A stretch of 49,745 nt of DNA from JAVBMC01 sp031552845 (GTDB lineage: Bacteria > Verrucomicrobiota > Kiritimatiellia > RFP12 > DVOR01). Position 1 is the first letter of the stretch. Each line of letters starts with the position of its first letter. The notes under the pieces were generated by a model that saw nothing but the letters and a program-made list of their open reading frames with translations, had not been told where the DNA came from and did no database searches. This document shows, piece by piece, positions 1 through 8,591 of this stretch. The stretch lies in contig JAVBMC010000007.1 in the NCBI GenBank assembly GCA_031552845.1, forward strand, positions 1-49,745. Reading direction: 5' to 3'. Position numbers and translations under genes: made by a program.

Positions 1-72
1 CGCAAGATCTTTGACGGGCAAAGCGCTCTTGAGCTCTGGAATGCCGCCTTGAAAAAAGTCGCCAGAAAGTGA
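1..72 (+). CDS. IS30-family transposase, C-terminal fragment (partial at window edge)
   Basis: The frame is open from the first base to a TGA at 70-72 and gives 23 residues beginning RKIFDGQSALELW. The arrangement Arg-Lys, then a short turn, then a Leu/Trp-containing helix is like the extreme C-terminus of IS30-family DDE transposases, where it follows an NxRPRK-type motif. The rest of the gene lies outside the window. The assignment rests on this short tail plus the IS-like 3' flank and the truncated neighbour, so it is an inference of moderate strength. Confidence 0.5.
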   Translation, partial: RKIFDGQSALELWNAALKKVARK

Positions 73-130
73 AATCATTTATTGCAATGAACCCGTCGAA
101 TCTTGGCAAGAAAGTTTCAAATGTCGTCTT
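73..130 (+). mobile_element. Probable right end of the IS30-like element (boundary approximate)
   Basis: The stretch directly after the transposase stop (from TTGCAATGAACC at 82 to about 120-130) resembles the 3' ends of IS30-type elements, where a TTGCA-like run and a GAATC-like block precede the end of the element. Homology of the downstream reading frame to the neighbouring paralogue becomes visible from about position 131, so the element probably ends just before this. The exact terminal repeat cannot be fixed without the other end. Confidence 0.35.
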
Positions 131-745
131 TCATTACCGCAACATGGTAACGGTGAAGGCGGAATAAAGGAAACTATTAAAAGTTTTCAAAAAAAATACA
201 ACTTGACAAAAGAGCAAATAGATGAGGAAGTAAATAAAATATTGCAGCGAGAGTTAATAGAGGGTAATGGTGAGAAAGAATTTAGTGGCGCGTGTGCTTT
301 AATTGGTGAGTATGGAGACCAAGAGACAGTACGCTTATGGGAGGAACTGGTAAAAAAGAATCCCCAAAGGTTCAAGTTTTTCTCTGGGTACTTAGCCCTA
401 GTAAAAGAAGATGTCTTTCTAGATTGTTTGCGCAATAAAATCTTGTTTCATCCTGAAACCTATGGCCTTAATGCCCGCTTGTCAGCAATAAAGGCCGCTT
501 TCAAACGTTATGAAACCGGCAGTAAAAACTTTAAAGTGAACATTCTTGCTATAGCAGGTGACTACATTGAGGTAATCGAGGATGATTATTATGTGGTCTC
601 TAAACTAGATAAGTTTCTAATCAAAGAAGTGCGCGGGTATAAAAACTCTGAGAAACGCAAAGCCAATGCCCACCGCCGCGGTTGGAAAGAAATGCCTGTG
701 GATTTCCGTCCGCCACCGATGTTGGAGTCGTCTTCGGGAGGGTAA
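131..745 (+). pseudogene. 5'-truncated paralogue of the next secreted protein, cut by the IS element
   Basis: The frame is open from 53 to the TAA at 743-745, but its only good start is a TTG at 203 with no ribosome binding site. Residues encoded upstream of that TTG still align with the following gene: KKYNLTKEQIDEEVNKIL here (about 188-241) matches KQYGLVNQDINNVINHIL there without gaps. The C-terminus also matches (DKFLIKEVRGY..SEKRK against DDFLVEHVIGF..SEKRR, then a Pro-rich tail). The family's signal peptide and first 60 or so residues are missing and the IS end lies in their place. A shortened protein from the TTG cannot be excluded. Function is unknown. Confidence 0.6.
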
Positions 746-748
746 CGC

Positions 749-1519
749 ATGAAGTTCAGAAATATCATCATGTTGCCGCTGTTGTTGGGGCTATCGGCCT
801 ATGCAAATACTGAAACTCCTGCAAATGATTGGCGTAGTGTCTTTATGCCGACCAATAAGATTCTCGTTAGCGATGTCCCCATGAGCGTGCAGGATGATGT
901 AATTCAGCAGTTCGGTTATGACTCTTGGCCAGGGTTTGAAATTCAAGATCGAATTCGTGAACGTTGCAAGCAGTATGGGCTGGTCAATCAAGATATCAAC
1001 AACGTGATAAATCATATTCTGAAGATTTCTGCGACGAATTCTTTATCATGGCAGGTGCTGTTAAACGCAATTAACCTGAGTCCGTATTACCGTGATTCTC
1101 AAACAAGTGAACTGTTGTGGGATCTGTTCCAAAGGAAAGAGCTTCGTAAGACTACCCTTATGGCTAGCTATGCCAGAGCCTCAATCGATGATGAGTTATA
1201 CAAGAATGCATGGGGTAAGATTCTCTCGCAACCCTTTAGTATCGAAATACGAAAGAAAACTTTGTACTCGCTTGAATATGAGTATAGCGTAGATTCTGCC
1301 GAGCGGCAACGGATAATCGAAAAAGTGTTTTTAAGCGTCTTTGAATTTGAAAAGAATGATCGGCTGTTTAAGATAGCAGATGATTTTCTGGTAGAACATG
1401 TGATTGGTTTTGCAGATTCTGAAAAGCGCAGAGATGTGAAATTTGCACGTAAGTTAGCTAAGGTTTCGTTTGCAGAACCGCCGCCGCCCGCGACGAACTC
1501 CCCGACTGGTAATCCGTAA
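749..1519 (+). CDS. Secreted hypothetical protein (intact paralogue of the truncated gene)
   Basis: This is a 256-aa protein with a signal peptide (MKFRNIIMLPLLLGLSAYA, cleavage probably after residue 19) and no later membrane segment, so it is probably periplasmic. The body is helical and rich in charged residues. It ends in a PPPPATNSP tail, which the truncated copy upstream also has in altered form (PPPM). It starts 3 nt after the upstream stop, with GGAGGGTAA as ribosome binding site. The DNA is AT-richer than the ileS region that follows. No family is recognised; the repeated helical character could suit an armadillo/HEAT-like fold, but this is only a guess. Confidence 0.8.
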   Translation: MKFRNIIMLPLLLGLSAYANTETPANDWRSVFMPTNKILVSDVPMSVQDDVIQQFGYDSWPGFEIQDRIRERCKQYGLVNQDINNVINHILKISATNSLSWQVLLNAINLSPYYRDSQTSELLWDLFQRKELRKTTLMASYARASIDDELYKNAWGKILSQPFSIEIRKKTLYSLEYEYSVDSAERQRIIEKVFLSVFEFEKNDRLFKIADDFLVEHVIGFADSEKRRDVKFARKLAKVSFAEPPPPATNSPTGNP

Positions 1520-1527
1520 GGAGTCAC

Positions 1528-1890
1528 ATGGAAAGATTGCTTTGGATAGTAGTGATTGTGTTTGGAGTTGCCGTTTGTCAGACTGAACGCGGAGCTCTTG
1601 TTGTTGGTTTTCTTCTTTCGTTGCTTGGTTATTATATTGTACTAGGCAATTGGCATATTCTTTGGCAGTGTTATAAAACAAAGAAGCATATCAGTTATGT
1701 GCCGGTTGTTGGTTCAGTGTGCATCTTGTTGGGGTGGTGTGCACTGCGGCAGGTTGTTTCGTTGCCAGTTTGGTTTTTGCTTCCGATGCTGTTGGACTGG
1801 GGCGGATTTCGTATGGTGGCACTGGCTATTCTTTGGAACTGCTGGGTGGAGATTAAAAAGCGGCTGGGGCGGGGGAAGTGCGCTGAGTAA
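1528..1890 (+). CDS. Small polytopic membrane protein, unknown
   Basis: This 120-aa protein starts with a good Shine-Dalgarno (AAGGAG, 1518-1523) 8 nt after the preceding stop, so it is probably cotranscribed. Three to four hydrophobic segments are visible (about residues 3-18, 24-45, 56-72 and 78-100), with a basic tail (KKRLGRGK) expected on the cytosolic side. No family is recognised. Its place next to two exported paralogues could suit an accessory or immunity-like role, but nothing in the sequence proves it. Confidence 0.7.
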   Translation: MERLLWIVVIVFGVAVCQTERGALVVGFLLSLLGYYIVLGNWHILWQCYKTKKHISYVPVVGSVCILLGWCALRQVVSLPVWFLLPMLLDWGGFRMVALAILWNCWVEIKKRLGRGKCAE

Positions 1891-1957
1891 TAGTTGAATG
1901 GGGGTGGGCAATCTTGTTGGGGTGGCAAGGTTTATCCTTTTGTTTCGGGGGCGGGTT

Positions 1958-1966
1958 TGCTATACT
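1958..1966 (+). promoter_or_regulatory. Extended -10 promoter element before ileS
   Basis: TGCTATACT lies 33 nt upstream of the chosen ileS start. It matches the extended -10 form (TGn followed by TATAAT-like). A -35 is poor (TTGTTT at 1940-1945, spacer 15). The same 8-9-mer recurs before two other genes in the window. Confidence 0.45.
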
Positions 1967-1999
1967 TCCTGCTTTTAGCATTATTGTTTTAGGATGCGT

Positions 2000-4900
2000 A
2001 TGTTTCAGCCGGTTTCAAATAAGACGGATTTCCCGGGTATGGAGCGCGAGGTGCTCGCCGCTTGGGAGAAGGATGATACTTTTAAGAAGAGCTTGGAGCT
2101 GCGGAAGGATGCCCGCGAGTTCGTCTTTTATGACGGGCCTCCTTTTGCGACAGGTTTGCCGCATTATGGGCATTTGCTGGCGGGTACGATTAAGGATATT
2201 GTGCCGCGGTATCAGACGATGCGGGGGATGCGCGTGGAGCGGCGGTTCGGCTGGGACTGTCATGGTTTGCCGATTGAGGCGTTGGCGCAGGAGGCGTTGG
2301 GCGTCAGCGGTGCGCATGACATCAAGCAGTTAGGCATCGATAAGTTTAACGAGCAGTGCCGTTCAATGGTGCTGCGGTATGTGGCGGAGTGGCGCAAGAC
2401 GGTCACGCGCATGGGGCGTTGGGTAGATTTTGACAACGACTATAAGACGATGGACCTGACGTTCATGGAGAGCATCTGGTACGTCTTCAAAGAGCTGTGG
2501 ACGCAGGGGCGGGTGTATAAGTCTTACCGCATCATGCCGTATAGCTGGAAGCTGTCGACGCCGCTGTCGAACTTCGAGGCCGGCAATAACTATAAGGATG
2601 TACAGGATCCTTCCGTGACAGTGGCGGTCACGGTGACGCAGGGCACCGATCCGGCGTGGGGCGTGACGAAGCTGTTGATCTGGACGACGACGCCGTGGAC
2701 GCTGCCGTCGAACTTGGCGATTTGCGCCGGGCCGGAGCTGGATTATGTGGTGGTGCGCGATGCCGCCGATTGTTTTGTGATGGCCGAGGCGCGTTTGGGT
2801 GCGTACTATAAGGATGGCAAGGGCTATGAAGTGGTCGCACGCCTGAAGGGGAGTGACTTGCTGGGCTGGACGTATGAGCCTATCTTCAACTACTTCGCCG
2901 ACCGCGATGCTTTCCGTGTGTTGAATGATCCGTTTGTCAGCACCGAGGACGGCACCGGATTGGTGCACATGGCGCCGGCTTATGGCGAGGACGACTTCCG
3001 AATCTGCCGCGCGGCGGGAATTGATTTGGTGGATCCGTTGGACGAGTCATGCAACTTCACTGCGCTGGTGCCGGAGTATGTCGGACAGTTCTGCAAGGCG
3101 TGCGATAAGGACCTCATTCACCGCCTCAAGCAAGCAGGCAAGCTGGTGCATCAGGCGACGATTGTGCATAGCTATCCCTTCTGCGACCGCACTGACACAC
3201 CGTTGATTTATCGTGCGATTGAGGCGTGGTATGTCCGTATTGAGGACGTGCGTGACAAGCTCATCGCTGCGAATGATTCGGTGAAGTGGATGCCGGATTA
3301 TGTCGGCGACAAGCGTTTCGGCAACTGGCTTCGCGAGGCGAAAGATTGGAACATCTCCCGTAACCGCTTCTGGGGTTCGTGCATTCCGCTGTGGATCAAC
3401 GAGCAGGATGAGAACGACATCTTGTGCATCGGTTCGGTGGAAGAGCTAGAGGAACTTTCCGGCCAACGCGTGACCGACCTGCATAAACACTTTATGGATA
3501 AGATCGTCATCGAGCGTAACGGCAAGACCTACCGCCGCACGCCGGAGGTGTTAGATTGCTGGTTTGAATCGGGTGCCATGCCCTATGCCCAGCGCCACTA
3601 TCCGTTTGATGAGGAGTTGGAAGACATTTCGCATTTCTTCCCGGCGGATTTCATCGCCGAAGGACTCGACCAGACGCGTGGATGGTTCTACACGCTGCTC
3701 GTGTTGGGCACGCTGCTGTTCAACAAGTCGCCCTACAAGAACGTCGTCGTCAATGGCTTGATCTTGGCAGAAGACGGGAAGAAGATGAGCAAGCGGCTCA
3801 AGAACTATCCCGACCCCACGCATATGCTCGACGCTTACGGCGGCGATGCATTGCGTCTTTATATGATTTACTCGCCGGTGGTGCGTGCCGAAAACCTGCG
3901 CTTCTCCGAAGCCGGCGTCAAGCAGCTCCTGCGCGACCTGCTCATCCCGTGGTGGAATGCGTACAGCTTCTTTGTGACCTATGCCAACGTCGATGGATTC
4001 CATGAAGATGAAGTCACCGTGCCGAACAGCCCCAATGTGCTAGACCGCTGGATTGTCTCGTCAATGGAAACGCTCATCAACGACGTCACCGAGGCGATGG
4101 ACCGTTACGACCTGCAAAAGGCCGTGCGTCCGTTTGTCCGGTTTGTTGAAGACCTGACCAATTGGTACATCCGCCGCTCCCGCCGCCGCTTCTGGAAATC
4201 CCAGAATGACGCCGACAAGGTTCAGGCTTATCGTACCTTGCGCTATGTGTTGGTGCAGCTCTCCAAGGTGGCTGCGCCGTTCACGCCGTTCATCAGCGAG
4301 TCGATCTATGGCAACCTGCGTGGCAAGAGCGATCCCGCGTCGGTGCATCTGTGTGACTTCCCAAAAGCCACAGCCTCTGCCCGCGACGAACGCTTGGAGC
4401 ATGACATGGCGTTGGTGCAGACCATCGTCAGCCTCGGCCGCCAGTTGCGTACGGAGAACGAACTACGCGTCCGCCAGCCGCTGGGTAAACTGCATGTAGT
4501 TTCGAGCAATGCCGCGCTGTTGGCCGATTTGGCTGAGTTCAAGGATCTGATTGCGGATGAGCTGAACATCAAGACGATCATTCCCGACACTGATGAGACG
4601 GCTTTAGCGAATGTCTCGGTCAAGGCCGACTTCCGTGCGCTCGGTCCCCGCTTCGGCGCGAAAATGAAAGCCGCCGCTGCGGCTATTGCCAAGCTCGACA
4701 CCGCCGCCGCTGTCAAGCTCGTCGCGGGCGGAACTGTTGCGATTGAGGTGGATGGCGAGCAAGCTGAAGTCTCCTCTGCGGAAGTCAGCGTGCAGCGCAC
4801 GCCGAAGGCCGGCATGGTTGTCGCTGCCGAAGGCGAAGTAATCATCGCGCTCGAAACCGCTCTGACGCCGGAGCTGGTGCAGGAAGGTTTGGCGCGTGAA

Positions 4901-5125
4901 CTGGTCAGCCGCATTCAGAACCTCCGCAAGGAGGCCGACTTTGAAGTGACCCAGCGCATCCGAGTGACGGTTCAGTCGGATGCCGAAGTGCAAGCCGCCG
5001 TCGAGCGGTTCAAAGATTACGTCACTGCCGAAACGCTGTGCGAAGCACTGGCGTTTGGTACGGTTGACGCGCCGGGCATTGACCTTGATGGTCATGCTTG
5101 TGTTTTGGATGTGCAGAAAGTTTAA
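2000..5125 (+). CDS. ileS: Isoleucyl-tRNA synthetase, eukaryotic-like type 2
   Basis: This enzyme charges tRNA-Ile with isoleucine in the cytoplasm, with editing of valine. Counting from the in-frame ATG at 1994, the class I signatures are HYGH at residues 57-60 and KMSKR at 597-601. The editing domain lies between them and the anticodon-binding region follows, for about 1041 aa in total. The HIGH-region context (GLPHYGHLLAGTIKDI) and the WDCHGLP segment, together with the lack of a C-terminal Cys4 zinc finger, mark the type 2 (eukaryotic-like) family rather than the usual bacterial type 1. I chose ATG 2000 because TAGGA sits 5 nt before it; ATG 1994 is only just upstream. Known type 2 enzymes are naturally insensitive to mupirocin, so that is expected here. 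Confidence 0.96.
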   Translation: MFQPVSNKTDFPGMEREVLAAWEKDDTFKKSLELRKDAREFVFYDGPPFATGLPHYGHLLAGTIKDIVPRYQTMRGMRVERRFGWDCHGLPIEALAQEALGVSGAHDIKQLGIDKFNEQCRSMVLRYVAEWRKTVTRMGRWVDFDNDYKTMDLTFMESIWYVFKELWTQGRVYKSYRIMPYSWKLSTPLSNFEAGNNYKDVQDPSVTVAVTVTQGTDPAWGVTKLLIWTTTPWTLPSNLAICAGPELDYVVVRDAADCFVMAEARLGAYYKDGKGYEVVARLKGSDLLGWTYEPIFNYFADRDAFRVLNDPFVSTEDGTGLVHMAPAYGEDDFRICRAAGIDLVDPLDESCNFTALVPEYVGQFCKACDKDLIHRLKQAGKLVHQATIVHSYPFCDRTDTPLIYRAIEAWYVRIEDVRDKLIAANDSVKWMPDYVGDKRFGNWLREAKDWNISRNRFWGSCIPLWINEQDENDILCIGSVEELEELSGQRVTDLHKHFMDKIVIERNGKTYRRTPEVLDCWFESGAMPYAQRHYPFDEELEDISHFFPADFIAEGLDQTRGWFYTLLVLGTLLFNKSPYKNVVVNGLILAEDGKKMSKRLKNYPDPTHMLDAYGGDALRLYMIYSPVVRAENLRFSEAGVKQLLRDLLIPWWNAYSFFVTYANVDGFHEDEVTVPNSPNVLDRWIVSSMETLINDVTEAMDRYDLQKAVRPFVRFVEDLTNWYIRRSRRRFWKSQNDADKVQAYRTLRYVLVQLSKVAAPFTPFISESIYGNLRGKSDPASVHLCDFPKATASARDERLEHDMALVQTIVSLGRQLRTENELRVRQPLGKLHVVSSNAALLADLAEFKDLIADELNIKTIIPDTDETALANVSVKADFRALGPRFGAKMKAAAAAIAKLDTAAAVKLVAGGTVAIEVDGEQAEVSSAEVSVQRTPKAGMVVAAEGEVIIALETALTPELVQEGLARELVSRIQNLRKEADFEVTQRIRVTVQSDAEVQAAVERFKDYVTAETLCEALAFGTVDAPGIDLDGHACVLDVQKV

Positions 5126-5145
5126 TCCGTAGAAAAGGCGCTCCT

Positions 5146-6798
5146 ATGAAGAAGTGTACGCCGCTGTCCCTCGTGCTGCTGCTGTTGGTGGGTTGCATTA
5201 GCAATCCCCTGTGGCCGAATAAAGAAAAGACCGCCGCGCCGTTACCGACAATCGGCGAGGTTTTCTTTGCCGCGCAGAAGCCGTTTGAACCCTTGCCCGA
5301 TGGCGTGATTGATGCGGAGTGGCTGCGGGTGGATGACGGTAAAAAGCCGTTCGCTGTGTGCCGGGAGTTCCAGCTCAAGCGCGTGCCGAAGCATGCCGAG
5401 ATCTGGTTGAGTTCGCAAAACGCCTGTACGCTGACGATCAACGGACAAGAGGTGCTGGCGCGTAAAGCGTTGCCGCCGGTCTTCCGTGACGGCGATGCGT
5501 GGATTACACGGGTGGATATTTCGATCGCTCTGAAAGCCGGCACCAACACGCTGCGTGCGGCGTTAGGGGGTGGGGCGTTCCTCGCGCAGATGGAGGCCGA
5601 CGGTTACTTGATGTCGACCGATGCCGCGTGGTATGCCGAGTCGGGTGTGCTGAACGTTTTCGACAACAAGGGCGAGTTCTGGCTCTGGCAGATTCCGGCG
5701 GTATCGACCGGCACGAAGAGCACCTTCACTTGTAACAGCGACCTCCTCAACAAAGCGTGGGCGAATCAAACTGCCCGTACGCCGGAAGATGCTTTCGGCT
5801 CGGTCTTTTACACGGGCACGCTTTCCGACATGCTGTGGATGCGGCAGAATGTTTACACCTGGCTGTTGAAGGGACACCGTAACCGCCTGCAGTTCCTACA
5901 ATACCTGTCGGACTACTATCTTTATACCGGCGACCGCTTGACTGTGCAGGAAGCTTATCCGATGGTATGGGAATGCTTTGGCCGTTGGACGGTCAATGCG
6001 GATGGCTTTGCCGTGCCGAAGTCACAGGATAAAGAAAAGACATTCTCTCTCAATGACCCGTGCGTCGATTCGATCCTTTATGCCAAGGCGTTGGAGAATG
6101 GCGGAGTAATTGCATTGGCCGCCAACCAGCCTCAAGAGGCGCAGGCGTTTGCGCAGCAACGTCAGAACATGATCAAAGCGATCAATCGTACCTATTGGAA
6201 CGGCAGTACTTACGGCGGACTGGGTGCGACGAACACGGTCGGTTATGTCGATGTCGTGGCGGTGTTGTGTGGCGTGCCCAATCCAACCAATACTGTGAAG
6301 CTGGCGGCGGCTCTGAAGAGTTCGACGTTGAGTCCTGAGATTACTGCCAAGGCGCTTCTCGCTGTGGGTGAAGGTGATGCCGCTTTTGACAAGCTGCAAA
6401 AGGCCGATGCGAAGGAACTCTCTGCCGAGCTGTTGATGAAGTACATTGCAGGGCTGTCGGTGCTGGAACCTGGCGGCAAGCGCTTCAAGGTTGCTCCGCA
6501 GCCCGGGCCGCTCAAGCACTTGAAGGCGCAGTTGGAATCCTTCGGCGGATCTTTGGGCATTGCGATCGAGAATACGCCTGCACGTTTGGCTATGACGGTG
6601 ACCGTGCCGAATTCAACCACGGCGGAGGTGCATGTCCCGCTGCGTCCGGACTGCCGCGCAGTGCGTGTGAATGGAGACTTGATCTGGCGCCGTAACCATG
6701 GCGTGATTATTCAACGTGCCGTACGCTACCTCGGCTTGCAGAATAATTGCGCGGTATTCGCCGCGCCTGCAGGCGAGTGGCACGTGACGGCCGAGTAA
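5146..6798 (+). CDS. Lipoprotein with alpha-L-rhamnosidase-like (six-hairpin) architecture
   Basis: The start at 5146 has an AAGG ribosome binding site and gives 550 aa with a lipoprotein signal (MKKCTPLSLVLLLLVGC, lipobox LVGC, Cys17). Residues of about 55-155 form a beta-sandwich like the N-terminal module of GH78 rhamnosidases. A helical region follows (DMLWMRQNVYTW, YYLYTGD, WTVNADGF, NRTYWNG) resembling an (alpha/alpha)6 barrel, and the end is again beta-rich. Several usual GH78 acidic catalytic motifs are not obvious, so the activity may differ or be lost. It lies 20 nt after ileS and is probably cotranscribed. The role in plant or mucin glycan degradation is inferred from the fold only. 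Confidence 0.7.
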   Translation: MKKCTPLSLVLLLLVGCISNPLWPNKEKTAAPLPTIGEVFFAAQKPFEPLPDGVIDAEWLRVDDGKKPFAVCREFQLKRVPKHAEIWLSSQNACTLTINGQEVLARKALPPVFRDGDAWITRVDISIALKAGTNTLRAALGGGAFLAQMEADGYLMSTDAAWYAESGVLNVFDNKGEFWLWQIPAVSTGTKSTFTCNSDLLNKAWANQTARTPEDAFGSVFYTGTLSDMLWMRQNVYTWLLKGHRNRLQFLQYLSDYYLYTGDRLTVQEAYPMVWECFGRWTVNADGFAVPKSQDKEKTFSLNDPCVDSILYAKALENGGVIALAANQPQEAQAFAQQRQNMIKAINRTYWNGSTYGGLGATNTVGYVDVVAVLCGVPNPTNTVKLAAALKSSTLSPEITAKALLAVGEGDAAFDKLQKADAKELSAELLMKYIAGLSVLEPGGKRFKVAPQPGPLKHLKAQLESFGGSLGIAIENTPARLAMTVTVPNSTTAEVHVPLRPDCRAVRVNGDLIWRRNHGVIIQRAVRYLGLQNNCAVFAAPAGEWHVTAE

Positions 6799-7509
6799 TC
6801 AATTTTTCTGCGGCTGTTCCAAACACAGCTCCAAAAGCTTCTGCGCGGCGTTGACTTGCGCGGCTTTTTTGGAGTTGCCCTGCGCCTCCACCGTGAGCAC
6901 GCTGCCGATGCTGGCGCGTGCGGTGTAGACGGGGTTGTGGCCGGGCCCCTCTGCGGCCACAATTTCATATGCCGGCTGCAGTCCATATTTACGCTGTGCG
7001 ACAAACTGCAACTCACTCTTCGGGTTGTTATCGCGCACTTCAGGCAAAGCCTCAAAGCTGAATGCTTGCGGGCTGTAAAGTTTGTTGTAAAGTTCCTGCG
7101 CGGCTTCTAAACCGCCGTCGATCCAGATGGCGCCAAAGAGCGCTTCGAGCGCATCTTGCAGCACCGATTCCTTTTCACGTCCGCCTTGCCGTACTTCGCC
7201 GCTGCTGAGGTGGACATAAGTGCCTAGCTCCAACTCGCGGGCTTTGACCGCCAATGCGGAACCGGAGGTTAATCGGCTGCGAAGAATGGTCAGGCGTCCT
7301 TCGTCGGCATCGGGATAGCACTCGTATAACCGGCAGGCGGTCAGCAGGTTCAATACGGCGTCGCCGAGAAACTCGAGGCGTTGGTTGTCGGCATTCGGTG
7401 TGATAGGCTGGCGGTTATCACTCAGCCAAGACGTATGGATAAACGCCCGACGTAACAGTTCGGGGTTCTTGAAGCGGTAGCCGAGTTTCGTCTGGAGTGC
7501 TTCAAACAT
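6799..7509 (-). CDS. rnc: Ribonuclease III
   Basis: This enzyme cleaves double-stranded RNA for rRNA processing and mRNA turnover. It is 236 aa, the usual length. The RNase III signature NQRLEFLGD is at residues 42-50 (Glu46, Asp50) and the second catalytic pair is in LQDALEALFGAIW (Asp119, Glu122). A double-stranded RNA-binding domain follows at about 162-229, with the expected NSKKAAQ motif. Its start lies 2 nt beyond the trpS stop, so the two form an operon read on the minus strand. Its stop codon directly abuts the stop of the convergent lipoprotein gene, with no intergenic base. Confidence 0.97.
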   Translation of the reverse strand: MFEALQTKLGYRFKNPELLRRAFIHTSWLSDNRQPITPNADNQRLEFLGDAVLNLLTACRLYECYPDADEGRLTILRSRLTSGSALAVKARELELGTYVHLSSGEVRQGGREKESVLQDALEALFGAIWIDGGLEAAQELYNKLYSPQAFSFEALPEVRDNNPKSELQFVAQRKYGLQPAYEIVAAEGPGHNPVYTARASIGSVLTVEAQGNSKKAAQVNAAQKLLELCLEQPQKN

Positions 7510-7511
7510 CT

Positions 7512-8477
7512 TTACACTAAACCCACGGCACGACGCGCTCGGTCGAGCGTCTTGACGGCTTCGGCGCGGGCGCGTTCGGCGCCATCGCGTAAGATTTGTT
7601 CCACGTAGTCGGGATTCTTAGCCAGCTCATCGCGGCGGGCGCGGAGGGGTGCGAAGTTCTCCTCAAAGATTTCCAGCAGCGCCTTCTTGGCGTGGCCGTA
7701 GCCATAACCGCCGGCGCGGTAGTTCGCCTCCATCGCGGTACGCTGTTCAGGCGTGGCGAAGAGTTTGTAGAGCGCGTAGATGTTGCACGTGGCGGGGTCT
7801 TTGGGTTCTTCCAACGGCGTGGAGTCCGAGACGATACGCATAATGCGCGCTTTGGTGTCCTTTTTGTCGCCGAAGAGATCGATGGTGTTGCCATAGCTCT
7901 TCGACATCTTCTGCCCGTCCACGCCGGGCACGACTGCGACTTCTTCTTGGATGTAAGGCTCAGGCAACGTGAAGATCTCTTCGTTGAAGGTGTTGTTGAA
8001 ACGGATGGCGATGTCACGCGAAACTTCAAGGTGCTGCTTTTGGTCTTTGCCGACGGGCACGAGGTTGGCTTGATAGAGCAGAATATCCGCCGCCATCAGC
8101 ACGGGATAAGCAAACAGCGCATGCGAGGGCGCGAAGCCTTTGGCAAGTTTGTCTTTATAAGAGTGACAGCGTTCGAGCAGCCCCATCGGCGTGACGGTCG
8201 AGAGTAGCCAAGTCAGCTCCTGCACCTCTGGCACGTCGCTTTGGCGGAAAAATACGGTGCGCTTGGGGTCGAGGCCGCAGGCGAGAAAGTCGAGCGCGAC
8301 ATCCCACGTGTTTTGGCGCAACGTCTCGGCGTTGTGCACCGTCGTCAGCGCATGGTAGTTGGCGATGAATATGTAGGCATCGCCTTTTTCTTGAAGATGG
8401 ATAGAGGGCTTGATCATCCCGAAGTAGTTCCCGAGATGCAGCTTGCCCGACGATTGGATACCGGATAGAATACGCAT
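7512..8477 (-). CDS. trpS: Tryptophanyl-tRNA synthetase
   Basis: This is a class I synthetase of 321 aa, the normal bacterial size. HLGN at residues 14-17 is the HIGH-equivalent motif and KMSKS is at 190-194 in VDGQKMSKSYGN. The motif DILLYQA near 131-137 and the C-terminal helical anticodon-binding region are also present. It is the first gene of a minus-strand pair with rnc. No clear promoter was found in the 100-nt gap to the flavoprotein gene, so read-through from the latter is possible. Confidence 0.97.
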   Translation of the reverse strand: MRILSGIQSSGKLHLGNYFGMIKPSIHLQEKGDAYIFIANYHALTTVHNAETLRQNTWDVALDFLACGLDPKRTVFFRQSDVPEVQELTWLLSTVTPMGLLERCHSYKDKLAKGFAPSHALFAYPVLMAADILLYQANLVPVGKDQKQHLEVSRDIAIRFNNTFNEEIFTLPEPYIQEEVAVVPGVDGQKMSKSYGNTIDLFGDKKDTKARIMRIVSDSTPLEEPKDPATCNIYALYKLFATPEQRTAMEANYRAGGYGYGHAKKALLEIFEENFAPLRARRDELAKNPDYVEQILRDGAERARAEAVKTLDRARRAVGLV

Positions 8478-8591
8478 AGCAGTCTGTAATGAAAGTTAGA
8501 GGTGACTTAAACCTGTACAGAATGATATCACAAACGCTTTCCCTTTTGGAGTGAAAACGCGCGCTCCTGCAAATAAGTATGCCCGCTTGCT

